Source: an uncultured Eggerthellaceae bacterium (lineage in GTDB: Bacteria > Actinomycetota > Coriobacteriia > Coriobacteriales > Eggerthellaceae). Taken from it: a stretch of 11,063 bases of DNA. The DNA is taken from contig CAJUSL010000037.1 in NCBI GenBank assembly GCA_910589135.1, positions 7,918-18,980 of the forward strand, written 5' to 3'. Positions 6,081 through 11,063 of this stretch are shown here, in pieces; the first letter of the stretch is position 1; each line of letters begins with the position of its first letter. The position numbers and the translations under genes were made by a program. A model generated the notes under the pieces. The model was not told the origin of the DNA, did no database searches, and was given only the letters and a program-made list of their open reading frames with translations.

Positions 6081-7229
6081 TCACAGGATTTCTTCGACGA
6101 CCAGCTCGTTCTCATTCAAGCCGAGGCGGATGCGCCCTTCCAGCAGACGGACCAAATCGTTGCCGATTATTTTCCTTCGCCAGCCCTTCATGAGCGCGCT
6201 CTCCTCGACGTGCCCCCGGGCGAGCAGCGCCATGTCGCCGTGCGACCCGAACGTCTGCATCGCGATGCCCGTCTCCTTCGACCGCGCCCGCATGAGGGCC
6301 TGCATGAGGTCGAGCGGGAAGTCGACGTTGGGCTCGCACTGGGAGGGCGCGTCGGGCTTCGGCCACGTCGACTCGTCGGATGCGAACGCCTTCTTCATCA
6401 ACTGCGCCACCTCGCGCGCGTCGCGCGTCGACATGCCCTGCTTGACGCCGCGCACCATGAACAGCTCGTCTATGCTCGTCGCCTCGCGCTTGCACGCCTC
6501 GACGACCTGCTCGTCGGAAAGCACCCATTTCCGCGGGATATCGCGCCGCTGCGCCTGGACCTCGCGCCATGCGGCGACCTCGCGCGCAGCCGCCATCTGC
6601 TTGCGGCTGAGCTGGTTTCCCCTCTTCAGCCGCCGGTACCTCGCGTAAGGGTCGACCTCGTAGTTCTCGGGGTTCGTCATGTCGGCGAACTCGTCGTCGA
6701 GCCAGTGCAGACGCCCCAGCTCCTCGAGCCTCGTCGTCATCACCTCGTACAGCCTGGGCAGGTATATGACGTCCTCGGCGGCATAGGACAGCTGGGAGGC
6801 GGCGAGGGGGCGCCTCGTCCAGTCGGTGAACGAGTCGCTCTTCTTGATGTTGACCCCCAGAAACGACGAGAGCAGCGAGGCGAGCCCCGCCTGGTAGGAC
6901 TGTCCGAGCAAGGCGGCCGCGACCTGCACGTCGAAGATCGGGCGCGGCATGGCGCCGACCTCGCGGTAGAGGATCTCGATGTCCTGGGTTCCGGCATGGA
7001 ACAGCTTCACCGCGGCCTCGTTCTCGAACACGGGCGCAAGCACGCCCAGGTCGTCGACGGCGAACGGGTCGACGACGTAGGTGCCCCCCTCCGTGCACAG
7101 CTGCACGAGGCACAGGTTCGGGTAGTACGTCTTCTCGCGCAGGAACTCGGTGTCGATCGCGACGTAGCGCGACGTCATCGCCTCCTTCGCGAGCGCGGCG
7201 AGGCCCTCCTGGTTGTCGATGTATTCCAT
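6081..7229 (-). CDS. rnd: Ribonuclease D (DEDD 3'-5' exoribonuclease with HRDC domain)
   Basis: RNase D trims 3' ends of stable RNA precursors such as tRNAs. The protein has 382 residues, close to the usual length. The DEDDy exonuclease motifs are all present: Exo I AIDTEF with D26 and E28, Exo II FHAGTQDIEIL with D83, and Exo III SYAAEDVIYL with Y149 and D153. An HRDC domain covers about residues 200-290 (LSRKQMAAAREVAAWREVQA, then VVEACKREATSIDEL and REVAQLMKKAF). A further helical C-terminal region is plausibly the second, diverged HRDC-like domain. The ATG at 7229 is the only start that agrees with the family N-terminus, although its Shine-Dalgarno is weak (GGAT). The gene is divergent from the lipid kinase gene across 63 bp. 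Confidence 0.94.
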   Translation of the reverse strand: MEYIDNQEGLAALAKEAMTSRYVAIDTEFLREKTYYPNLCLVQLCTEGGTYVVDPFAVDDLGVLAPVFENEAAVKLFHAGTQDIEILYREVGAMPRPIFDVQVAAALLGQSYQAGLASLLSSFLGVNIKKSDSFTDWTRRPLAASQLSYAAEDVIYLPRLYEVMTTRLEELGRLHWLDDEFADMTNPENYEVDPYARYRRLKRGNQLSRKQMAAAREVAAWREVQAQRRDIPRKWVLSDEQVVEACKREATSIDELFMVRGVKQGMSTRDAREVAQLMKKAFASDESTWPKPDAPSQCEPNVDFPLDLMQALMRARSKETGIAMQTFGSHGDMALLARGHVEESALMKGWRRKIIGNDLVRLLEGRIRLGLNENELVVEEIL

Positions 7230-7255
7230 GTGGTCACGTATCCGAGTCGTTGGTC

Positions 7256-7261
7256 TATAGT
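7256..7261 (+). promoter_or_regulatory. Possible -10 element for the lipid kinase gene
   Basis: TATAGT (5/6 match to TATAAT) lies 31 bp before the GTG start, inside TGGTCTATA (7251-7259), which recurs exactly upstream of the HIT gene. No good -35 hexamer is visible. It faces the proposed rnd promoter in the same 63-bp gap. Confidence 0.35.
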
Positions 7262-7268
7262 GTTCATT

Positions 7269-7297
7269 ATCATAGCAAGCGAAAGGCAATGCGTGAA
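7269..7297 (-). promoter_or_regulatory. Possible extended -10 promoter for rnd
   Basis: On the minus strand TATGAT (7269-7274) is preceded by TG plus one base. TTCACG (7292-7297, 4/6 match) lies 17 bp upstream and overlaps the GTG start codon of the divergent lipid kinase gene. The -10 is reasonable; the -35 is weak. Confidence 0.35.
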
Positions 7298-8201
7298 ACT
7301 CCTCGTCATCGACAACATGCTTTCCGGGCTCGGAGACGGAGCCATCTTCGACTACGTGCGCACGTTCATGGGCGACGGCGACGAGGTCGTCGTCAGAACC
7401 AGCGACGGCACCACCGACGTGCGTGCGTTCCTCCACGACGCGGAGGAGTTCGACCTGGTCGTCGCATCGGGCGGGGACGGCACCATCGCCTCGATCGCCT
7501 ACCTGCTCGCCGACACAGGCATCCCCCTGCTCCCCTTCCCTGCCGGCACCGCCAACCTTCTGTCGCTCAACCTGGAGGCGCCCACCGAGGTGCATGCGCT
7601 CGTCAAGATGACCCGCGCCTTCAAGACGCTCGACTTCGACCTGGGCGAGATAGAGTTCCCGGGCGGGCGGCACCAGGGCTTCACGCTGATGGCAGGCGCC
7701 GGCTACGACGCGAAGATCATGGAAGCCGCCGAGCAGGGCAAGCGGCTGTTCGGCCCCATGGCGTACTTCACGTCGGCGGTGGCGAACCCCACCCCGCAGT
7801 TCGCCGAGTTCGAGCTCACGATCGACGGAAGCACCATGCACAGCTCGGGCGTAGGGGTGCTCGTCATCAACTTCTCGAAGGTGCAGTTCGACATCTCGGT
7901 CGTGCACGAGAACAAGCCGCGCGACGGCAAGTTCGACATCGTGGTGCTGCAGACCAAGGACGCCTTCGGGCTCATCCCGGCGCTGTTCGCGGCGATTCTC
8001 GACCGATCGGGCGACTTCCCCAACAGGGCGGGCGCGTTCCAGGTGTTCAGGGGAAGCGAGGTGACCGTCGTGTCCGACCCGCCCCTTCCCATCCAGCACG
8101 ACGGCGAGGCCGTGGGGCTGCAGACGCCGTTCCGCGCCCGGCTCCTTCCCGAGGCGGCGCGCTACGTGGTGTCGGACGAATGCATCGAGATGTACGCATA
8201 G
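7293..8201 (+). CDS. Diacylglycerol kinase-family lipid kinase (DagK/YegS type)
   Basis: This is a soluble or membrane-associated ATP-dependent lipid kinase of the DAGK_cat family, 302 residues, the usual length for bacterial members. The nucleotide-binding signature ASGGDGT (58-64) and PAGTANLL (83-90) are clear, and GAGYDA (135-140) matches the family's GxGxDA. The C-terminal lobe ends in a QHDGEAVG motif that carries the conserved DGE. The likely start is GTG at 7293, preceded by GAAAGG with a 6-nt spacer. The frame is open far upstream, but that part is antisense to rnd and not protein-like. Family members phosphorylate diacylglycerol or related lipids, recycling diacylglycerol into phospholipid synthesis; the exact substrate cannot be read from sequence. 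The gene is monocistronic, with a hairpin about 80 bp past its stop. Confidence 0.92.
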   Translation: MKLLVIDNMLSGLGDGAIFDYVRTFMGDGDEVVVRTSDGTTDVRAFLHDAEEFDLVVASGGDGTIASIAYLLADTGIPLLPFPAGTANLLSLNLEAPTEVHALVKMTRAFKTLDFDLGEIEFPGGRHQGFTLMAGAGYDAKIMEAAEQGKRLFGPMAYFTSAVANPTPQFAEFELTIDGSTMHSSGVGVLVINFSKVQFDISVVHENKPRDGKFDIVVLQTKDAFGLIPALFAAILDRSGDFPNRAGAFQVFRGSEVTVVSDPPLPIQHDGEAVGLQTPFRARLLPEAARYVVSDECIEMYA

Positions 8202-8274
8202 CCCAAAACGCTCAGCCTGCGCCTTTGGAATGGAAATGGAGCGCATTGCAGGATGAAAAGGCGGGGAGGTCCCG

Positions 8275-8309
8275 AAATAAACAGGCCGAAAGGAAACCCT
8301 TCCGGCCTG
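8275..8309 (-). terminator. Intrinsic terminator of tRNA-Val(GAC)
   Basis: A 12-bp inverted repeat with one mismatch (CAGGCCGAAAGG / CCTTCCGGCCTG, 8282-8309) is followed on the minus strand by TTTATTT (8275-8281). It begins 9 bp after the tRNA 3' end. The same stem could also act on transcripts from the lipid kinase gene on the plus strand, where the tail is weaker (TAGTTTA). Confidence 0.8.
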
Positions 8310-8316
8310 GTAGTTT

Positions 8317-8392
<76 letters not shown>

Positions 8393-8421
8393 GTTCGGTT
8401 TCTCAGCGTCAGCGGGTCGAT

Positions 8422-8449
8422 ATGATAGCAGACCCACACAGCCCGTCAA
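8422..8449 (-). promoter_or_regulatory. Promoter of tRNA-Val
   Basis: On the minus strand TTGACG (8444-8449, 5/6) and TATCAT (8422-8427, 5/6) are separated by 16 bp, with an extended -10 (TGC just before TATCAT). The predicted start at about 8415 is some 23 nt before the mature tRNA 5' end. Confidence 0.75.
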
Positions 8450-8461
8450 GGAGGAATAGCC

Positions 8462-8499
8462 AGAAAAGAAGATCCCCACCGCTTTCGCGATGGGGATCT
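8462..8499 (-). terminator. Intrinsic terminator of tRNA-Leu(GAG)
   Basis: A 13-bp stem with one G-U pair is closed by a GAAA tetraloop (8470-8499) and followed on the minus strand by TTCTTTTCT. It starts 11 bp after the tRNA-Leu 3' end. This is a textbook Rho-independent terminator and separates the two tRNA transcription units. Confidence 0.92.
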
Positions 8500-8509
8500 G
8501 GAAGTTCTC

Positions 8510-8598
8510 TGGTGTCGGAGGCGGGATTTGAACCCGCACACCCGATATGTGGGCACTAGCACCTCAAGCTAGCGTGTCTGCCGTTCCACCACTCCGAC
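8510..8598 (-). tRNA. tRNA-Leu (anticodon GAG), CCA encoded
   Basis: This is a class II tRNA of 89 nt with a long variable arm (stem CCCA...TGGG-like around CCCACATATCGGG). The acceptor GTCGGAG pairs with CTCCGAC. The anticodon stem CTAGC/GCTAG holds loop TTGAGGT with anticodon GAG (reads CUC/CUU). The T-arm is GCGGG-TTCAAAT-CCCGC. Discriminator A and encoded CCA are present. Confidence 0.97.
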
Positions 8599-8607
8599 AC
8601 TCAAGCG

Positions 8608-8629
8608 GCTGCGCCTTCTCAAGCGCAGC
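8608..8629 (-). repeat. Inverted repeat in the tRNA-Leu precursor leader
   Basis: A perfect 7-bp inverted repeat (GCTGCGC / GCGCAGC) with an 8-nt loop begins almost exactly at the predicted transcription start (about 8630) of the tRNA-Leu unit. No T tract follows on the minus strand. It could be a 5' leader hairpin or a weak end for terC transcripts. Confidence 0.4.
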
Positions 8630-8636
8630 GGAAGCT

Positions 8637-8664
8637 ATTCTAGCAGATATGAGGGACTGTGCAA
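8637..8664 (-). promoter_or_regulatory. Promoter of tRNA-Leu
   Basis: On the minus strand TTGCAC (8659-8664) and TAGAAT (8637-8642) are separated by 16 bp, with an extended -10 (TGC just before TAGAAT). The architecture is the same as the tRNA-Val promoter. The -35 starts only 4 bp after the terC stop codon. Confidence 0.72.
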
Positions 8665-8668
8665 GGAA

Positions 8669-9547
8669 CTATTCTTGCGAATTGCCGCCATCGCCGTCCG
8701 AGCCTTCCTTGCGGCACAGTTCGTCCAGGGAGACGAGCTCTCCGCCGCGCACGACGAGCTGCTGCTCATCGGCATACTTCGCCAGGTTCGCGCTGTAGCG
8801 CATCTGCACGAGCTCGAGGATCACCGTGAACACCATGGCGAAGTAGACCATCAGCTTCTCCAGGTGCATGTCCAGCACCTCGATGCCCGTCGTGATGCCC
8901 AGCGAGTCAAGCACGAGCAGCACGCCGACGGCGGCGATGAACACGAGGGCCAGGATCTTCATCTCGACGTTCTTGTTGATGAAGTTCGAGATGGGGTCGA
9001 TGAAGACCATCATGATGACGACGGCGATGATGACGGCGAGGATCATGACGATAAGGTGCTCGGCGAGGCCCACGGCGGTGATGACCGAGTCGATCGAGAA
9101 CACGAGGTCCATGACCATGATGGTGCCCACGGCCCGCCCGAGTCCCAGCGTGCGCCTTGCGGCATGCTCCTCGTGAAGTTGCGCCTTCACCTCGTCGAGG
9201 CGCAGCATTCCGGCGAGCTCGGCGATTCCCTTGTAGACGAGGTAGCCGCCGCCCGCCAGCATCACGAGGTCTCGGATGGTGAAATCGTGGTGCAGATCGC
9301 CCAGGTCGATCACGAACAGCGTGGTATGCAGGTGCACGAGCCAGCTGGCGAAGCAGAGGAAGACGCAGCGCATCACCAACGCGCCGGCAAGGCCGAGCTT
9401 GCGGCCGATATGCTGCTTGTCCTCGGGAAGGCGGTCGGTCGTGATGGAGATGAACACGATGTTGTCCACGCCGAGGACGACCTCGAGGAACGTGAGGGTG
9501 AGGAGGCTTATCCAGGCCTCGGGGGTTGCGAAGATAGAAAGGTCCAT
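8669..9547 (-). CDS. TerC-family integral membrane protein
   Basis: This 292-residue multipass membrane protein belongs to the TerC family, linked in other bacteria to tellurite resistance and, for several members, to manganese export or metal loading of secreted proteins. The family signature EVVLGVDNIVF (22-32), with its membrane-embedded acidic residues, is clear. The second half repeats it as DLVFSIDSVITAVG (147-160), and FIDPISNFI follows at 182-190. About seven hydrophobic segments can be drawn (roughly 11-33, 52-72, 92-112, 140-160, 166-183, 198-215 and 233-250), followed by a cytoplasmic acidic tail. There is no CBS or CorC domain. The ATG at 9547 has only a weak AGG upstream, but the N-terminus fits the family. 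It is divergent from the 9622 gene across 74 bp. The substrate is not determined. Confidence 0.9.
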   Translation of the reverse strand: MDLSIFATPEAWISLLTLTFLEVVLGVDNIVFISITTDRLPEDKQHIGRKLGLAGALVMRCVFLCFASWLVHLHTTLFVIDLGDLHHDFTIRDLVMLAGGGYLVYKGIAELAGMLRLDEVKAQLHEEHAARRTLGLGRAVGTIMVMDLVFSIDSVITAVGLAEHLIVMILAVIIAVVIMMVFIDPISNFINKNVEMKILALVFIAAVGVLLVLDSLGITTGIEVLDMHLEKLMVYFAMVFTVILELVQMRYSANLAKYADEQQLVVRGGELVSLDELCRKEGSDGDGGNSQE

Positions 9548-9582
9548 GGGTCAAGCCTAGCAAAGGGCCGTCTGCGGCGCAA

Positions 9583-9591
9583 TGATATAAT
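9583..9591 (+). promoter_or_regulatory. Extended -10 promoter for the 9622 gene
   Basis: A perfect TATAAT (9586-9591) is preceded by TGA, giving a full extended -10 (TGnTATAAT) 30 bp before the GTG start. No good -35 is seen, which fits an extended -10 promoter. The same AT-rich patch would have to serve divergent terC, for which I see no clear promoter. Confidence 0.6.
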
Positions 9592-9621
9592 CGTGCCGTC
9601 ACCAAACGGTAGGAGCATCCA

Positions 9622-10776
9622 GTGCGAGACCCAGCGCGAGAGTCCACATCGTCCAAGCATGCCGCCGAGGCAGACGCCCCTTCGCGCAAGCAGCGCAGGG
9701 GCAGCCATTCCCGGCCGCTGAGAGAGGGCGCCGCGCCGGCGGAGCACGATTCGGGCAAGCGGCCCCGCGAGAAACAGGCCGCCGGCGCGCCTGATGCGCC
9801 CAAGGATGCCAAGAAGGACGCTGCGAAGCCGAGCACCCCTTCCGCCGACGGGGAAGGCGCGCGGAAAGACAGGCGGCCCTCCGGCGAGGCCCCGAAGAAG
9901 GAGTCGAAGGAATCGGCCTCGCGCGATCCCGAGCGGTCCGTCATCGTTCCCAAGGACGCGCTCGAGCCCCAGAGCATGGTGGACACCTCGGCGAACAAGA
10001 TGCAGGTCAAGCAGCGCCAGGTGTTCCGCGAGAACCCCAACATCTACTACATGAACGGCGAATCGCTCTCGCGGCCCATGACGCTTCCCCCTTCCGCCAA
10101 GGTCGGCATCATCGTGATCATCGTCATCGCCGCCGTCCTCGCGTCGGTGGCCTTCTATATGTACTTCGATGCCACCACCAACGAGCCGGCGCGCGAACAG
10201 GCGCGCATGCAGGAGCAGATCGACCGCGCGGTCACGCTCGACCTGCCCGACATGCTCTCGATGCTCGAAGCCGACGACGCGACCATCGACGCGCAGCTGA
10301 AGTCCACGGGCGCCACGTTCTTCGAGCGTTCCGCGGTTGGCTCGGGCGAGGACTACGAAATCGTCAAGCTGCCCGCCGACGTGAGCCTGGTGGATGCCGC
10401 GGCCATGTACGCCTCCGGAGTCAGCAAGCTTTCCCCCTCGCAGGCAGCAACGCTTCTGAACGGCGCGTGGGACCTGCTGGTTTCGCGCTCGAACGGGCTG
10501 GACGTTTCGCTGCACTACGCCGACTTCAAGTCCGGCAGCGAGGACGCAGCCATCGTAAACGCCATCGCCGCCGAAGACCTCGAGCGCGGCGACGTGGTCG
10601 ACTCGGGCGAAAACGACGGATACGGCAACCACTACACCCAGGGGACCATCATGATAAACGGCGTCAGCTACAGCTGGACGGTGTCCTCGCTGCCGCTGAA
10701 GGAGGTCTATTCCATCAAAGGGCTTCCCGACGACGCCGTCTATGTGGGCATCCGCATCAAAGGCGCCGCAGAATAA
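9622..10776 (+). CDS. Unrecognised single-pass membrane protein with long charged N-terminal tail
   Basis: I do not recognise the family. The 384-residue product starts at GTG (9622), with TAGGAG upstream at a 6-nt spacer. Residues 1-105 are low-complexity, rich in Ala, Pro, Lys, Arg, Glu, Asp and Ser, and surely disordered. Residues 106-160 are a less biased linker (VIVPKDALEPQSMVDTS, then PNIYYMNGESLSRPM). One strong membrane helix spans 161-182 (GIIVIIVIAAVLASVAFYMYF). The remaining ~200 residues have a mixed alpha/beta composition with no cysteine and would be extracytoplasmic if the basic tail stays inside. No signal peptide cleavage site, repeat, sortase motif or catalytic motif is visible. 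Codon use matches its neighbours. Membrane-anchored scaffold or cell-envelope accessory roles are conceivable, but this is only inference. The gene is monocistronic. Confidence 0.85.
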   Translation: MRDPARESTSSKHAAEADAPSRKQRRGSHSRPLREGAAPAEHDSGKRPREKQAAGAPDAPKDAKKDAAKPSTPSADGEGARKDRRPSGEAPKKESKESASRDPERSVIVPKDALEPQSMVDTSANKMQVKQRQVFRENPNIYYMNGESLSRPMTLPPSAKVGIIVIIVIAAVLASVAFYMYFDATTNEPAREQARMQEQIDRAVTLDLPDMLSMLEADDATIDAQLKSTGATFFERSAVGSGEDYEIVKLPADVSLVDAAAMYASGVSKLSPSQAATLLNGAWDLLVSRSNGLDVSLHYADFKSGSEDAAIVNAIAAEDLERGDVVDSGENDGYGNHYTQGTIMINGVSYSWTVSSLPLKEVYSIKGLPDDAVYVGIRIKGAAE

Positions 10777-10940
10777 GCGAAATACCCCCTCGTTCGTCGC
10801 ATGCTGGGAAGACTGGGCTTCGCGTGGCATGCGCACGCCCATTCGCCGGTTTGCGAATCTTTGAACCCAGCGTCGGCATCGAGGCCGGTCCCGGGCTTCT
10901 GCGTCAAGCGCTTCGTTCGAACAATCAACAGATGGGAAAT
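10777..10940. other. Gene-free 164-bp stretch with inverted repeats
   Basis: No coding frame or RNA gene is supported here. It contains a nested inverted repeat: outer arms CGCATGC (10798-10804) and GCATGCG (10827-10833), inner arms GAAG/CTTC (10808-10811, 10818-10821). A second short hairpin has arms ATTCGC/GCGAAT (10841-10858), followed on the plus strand by CTTTG. The second could be a weak terminator for the 9622 gene; neither has a proper T tract. Confidence 0.4.
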
Positions 10941-11014
10941 TGGAGGCGACGAGCGGATTCGAACCGCTGATAAAGGCTTTGCAGGCCTCTGCCTTACCAC
11001 TTGGCCACGTCGCC
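10941..11014 (-). tRNA. tRNA-Cys (anticodon GCA), CCA encoded
   Basis: A 74-nt cloverleaf can be drawn. The acceptor GGCGACG pairs with CGTCGCC. The anticodon stem GAGGC/GCCTT (one G-U) holds loop CTGCAAA with anticodon GCA. The T-arm is AGCGG-TTCGAAT-CCGCT. Discriminator U, usual for tRNA-Cys, and an encoded CCA are present. No clear terminator follows within the gap, and its promoter probably lies at or beyond the right edge of the window. Confidence 0.96.
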
Positions 11015-11063
11015 ACTCCTAGACGATGCGCTGGCTTCTGGTCTTCCATCTAAAGAAAAGGAC

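Noticed and set aside
6210..7292. A possible long N-terminal extension of the lipid kinase
   Set aside because: The open frame upstream of 7293 is antisense to rnd, whose motifs are intact. The GTG at 7293 has a good ribosome-binding site and matches the family N-terminus.
7230..8246. An in-frame upstream extension of RNase D through the lipid kinase gene
   Set aside because: The extension is antisense shadow of the lipid kinase. The RNase D fold begins within a few residues of the ATG at 7229.
8202..8281. A short TGCGC/GCGCA inverted repeat after the lipid kinase gene
   Set aside because: Five base pairs with an 18-nt loop and no T tract is no more than chance in this base composition.
10855..10875. 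A T-loop-like GGTTCAAA on the minus strand suggesting a tRNA remnant
   Set aside because: No matching T stem, anticodon arm or acceptor can be built around it.

Overview
The window is high-GC bacterial chromosome. Its codon use is strongly GC-biased at third positions, spacing between genes is short, and Shine-Dalgarno sites of GGAGG/GAAAGG type precede most starts. Together with the gene content this suggests an actinobacterium, most likely Coriobacteriia (Eggerthella/Gordonibacter/Slackia-like). The lineage call is an inference; there is no rRNA in the window to settle it. Everything looks like core or housekeeping chromosome. I found no mobile element, CRISPR array, phage gene or defence cassette.

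Layout. Positions 1-758 (minus) hold the first two thirds of a UDP-galactopyranose mutase gene (glf), with its own sigma70-type promoter in the gap after pta. Positions 864-3107 (minus) hold an ackA-pta operon (acetate kinase, then phosphotransacetylase), which interconverts acetyl-CoA and acetate with substrate-level ATP formation. A 209-bp gap separates it from a divergent HIT-family hydrolase gene (3317-3673, plus). A bulged hairpin lies between that gene and the convergent operon at 3728-6020 (minus), whose transcription order is membrane zinc metallopeptidase (YugP type), xseA, xseB. The two exonuclease VII subunit genes overlap by 8 bp. Next come RNase D (6081-7229, minus) and, divergently, a diacylglycerol-kinase-family lipid kinase (7293-8201, plus).

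Positions 8274-8664 form a compact tRNA block on the minus strand: tRNA-Leu(GAG) and tRNA-Val(GAC), each with its own extended -10 promoter and its own intrinsic terminator. Beyond it are a TerC-family membrane protein (8669-9547, minus) and, divergently, an unrecognised single-pass membrane protein with a long charged N-terminal tail (9622-10776, plus). A 164-bp gene-free stretch follows, then tRNA-Cys(GCA) (10941-11014, minus).

Functionally the window combines energy metabolism (ackA-pta), cell-envelope precursor and lipid metabolism (glf, lipid kinase), nucleic-acid processing (exonuclease VII, RNase D, tRNAs) and membrane proteins (YugP-like peptidase, TerC, the unknown). The unknown protein at 9622-10776 is the least explained gene. 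The most intriguing non-coding signal is a 13-bp near-identical direct repeat that brackets the glf promoter. I see no convincing new multi-gene system.
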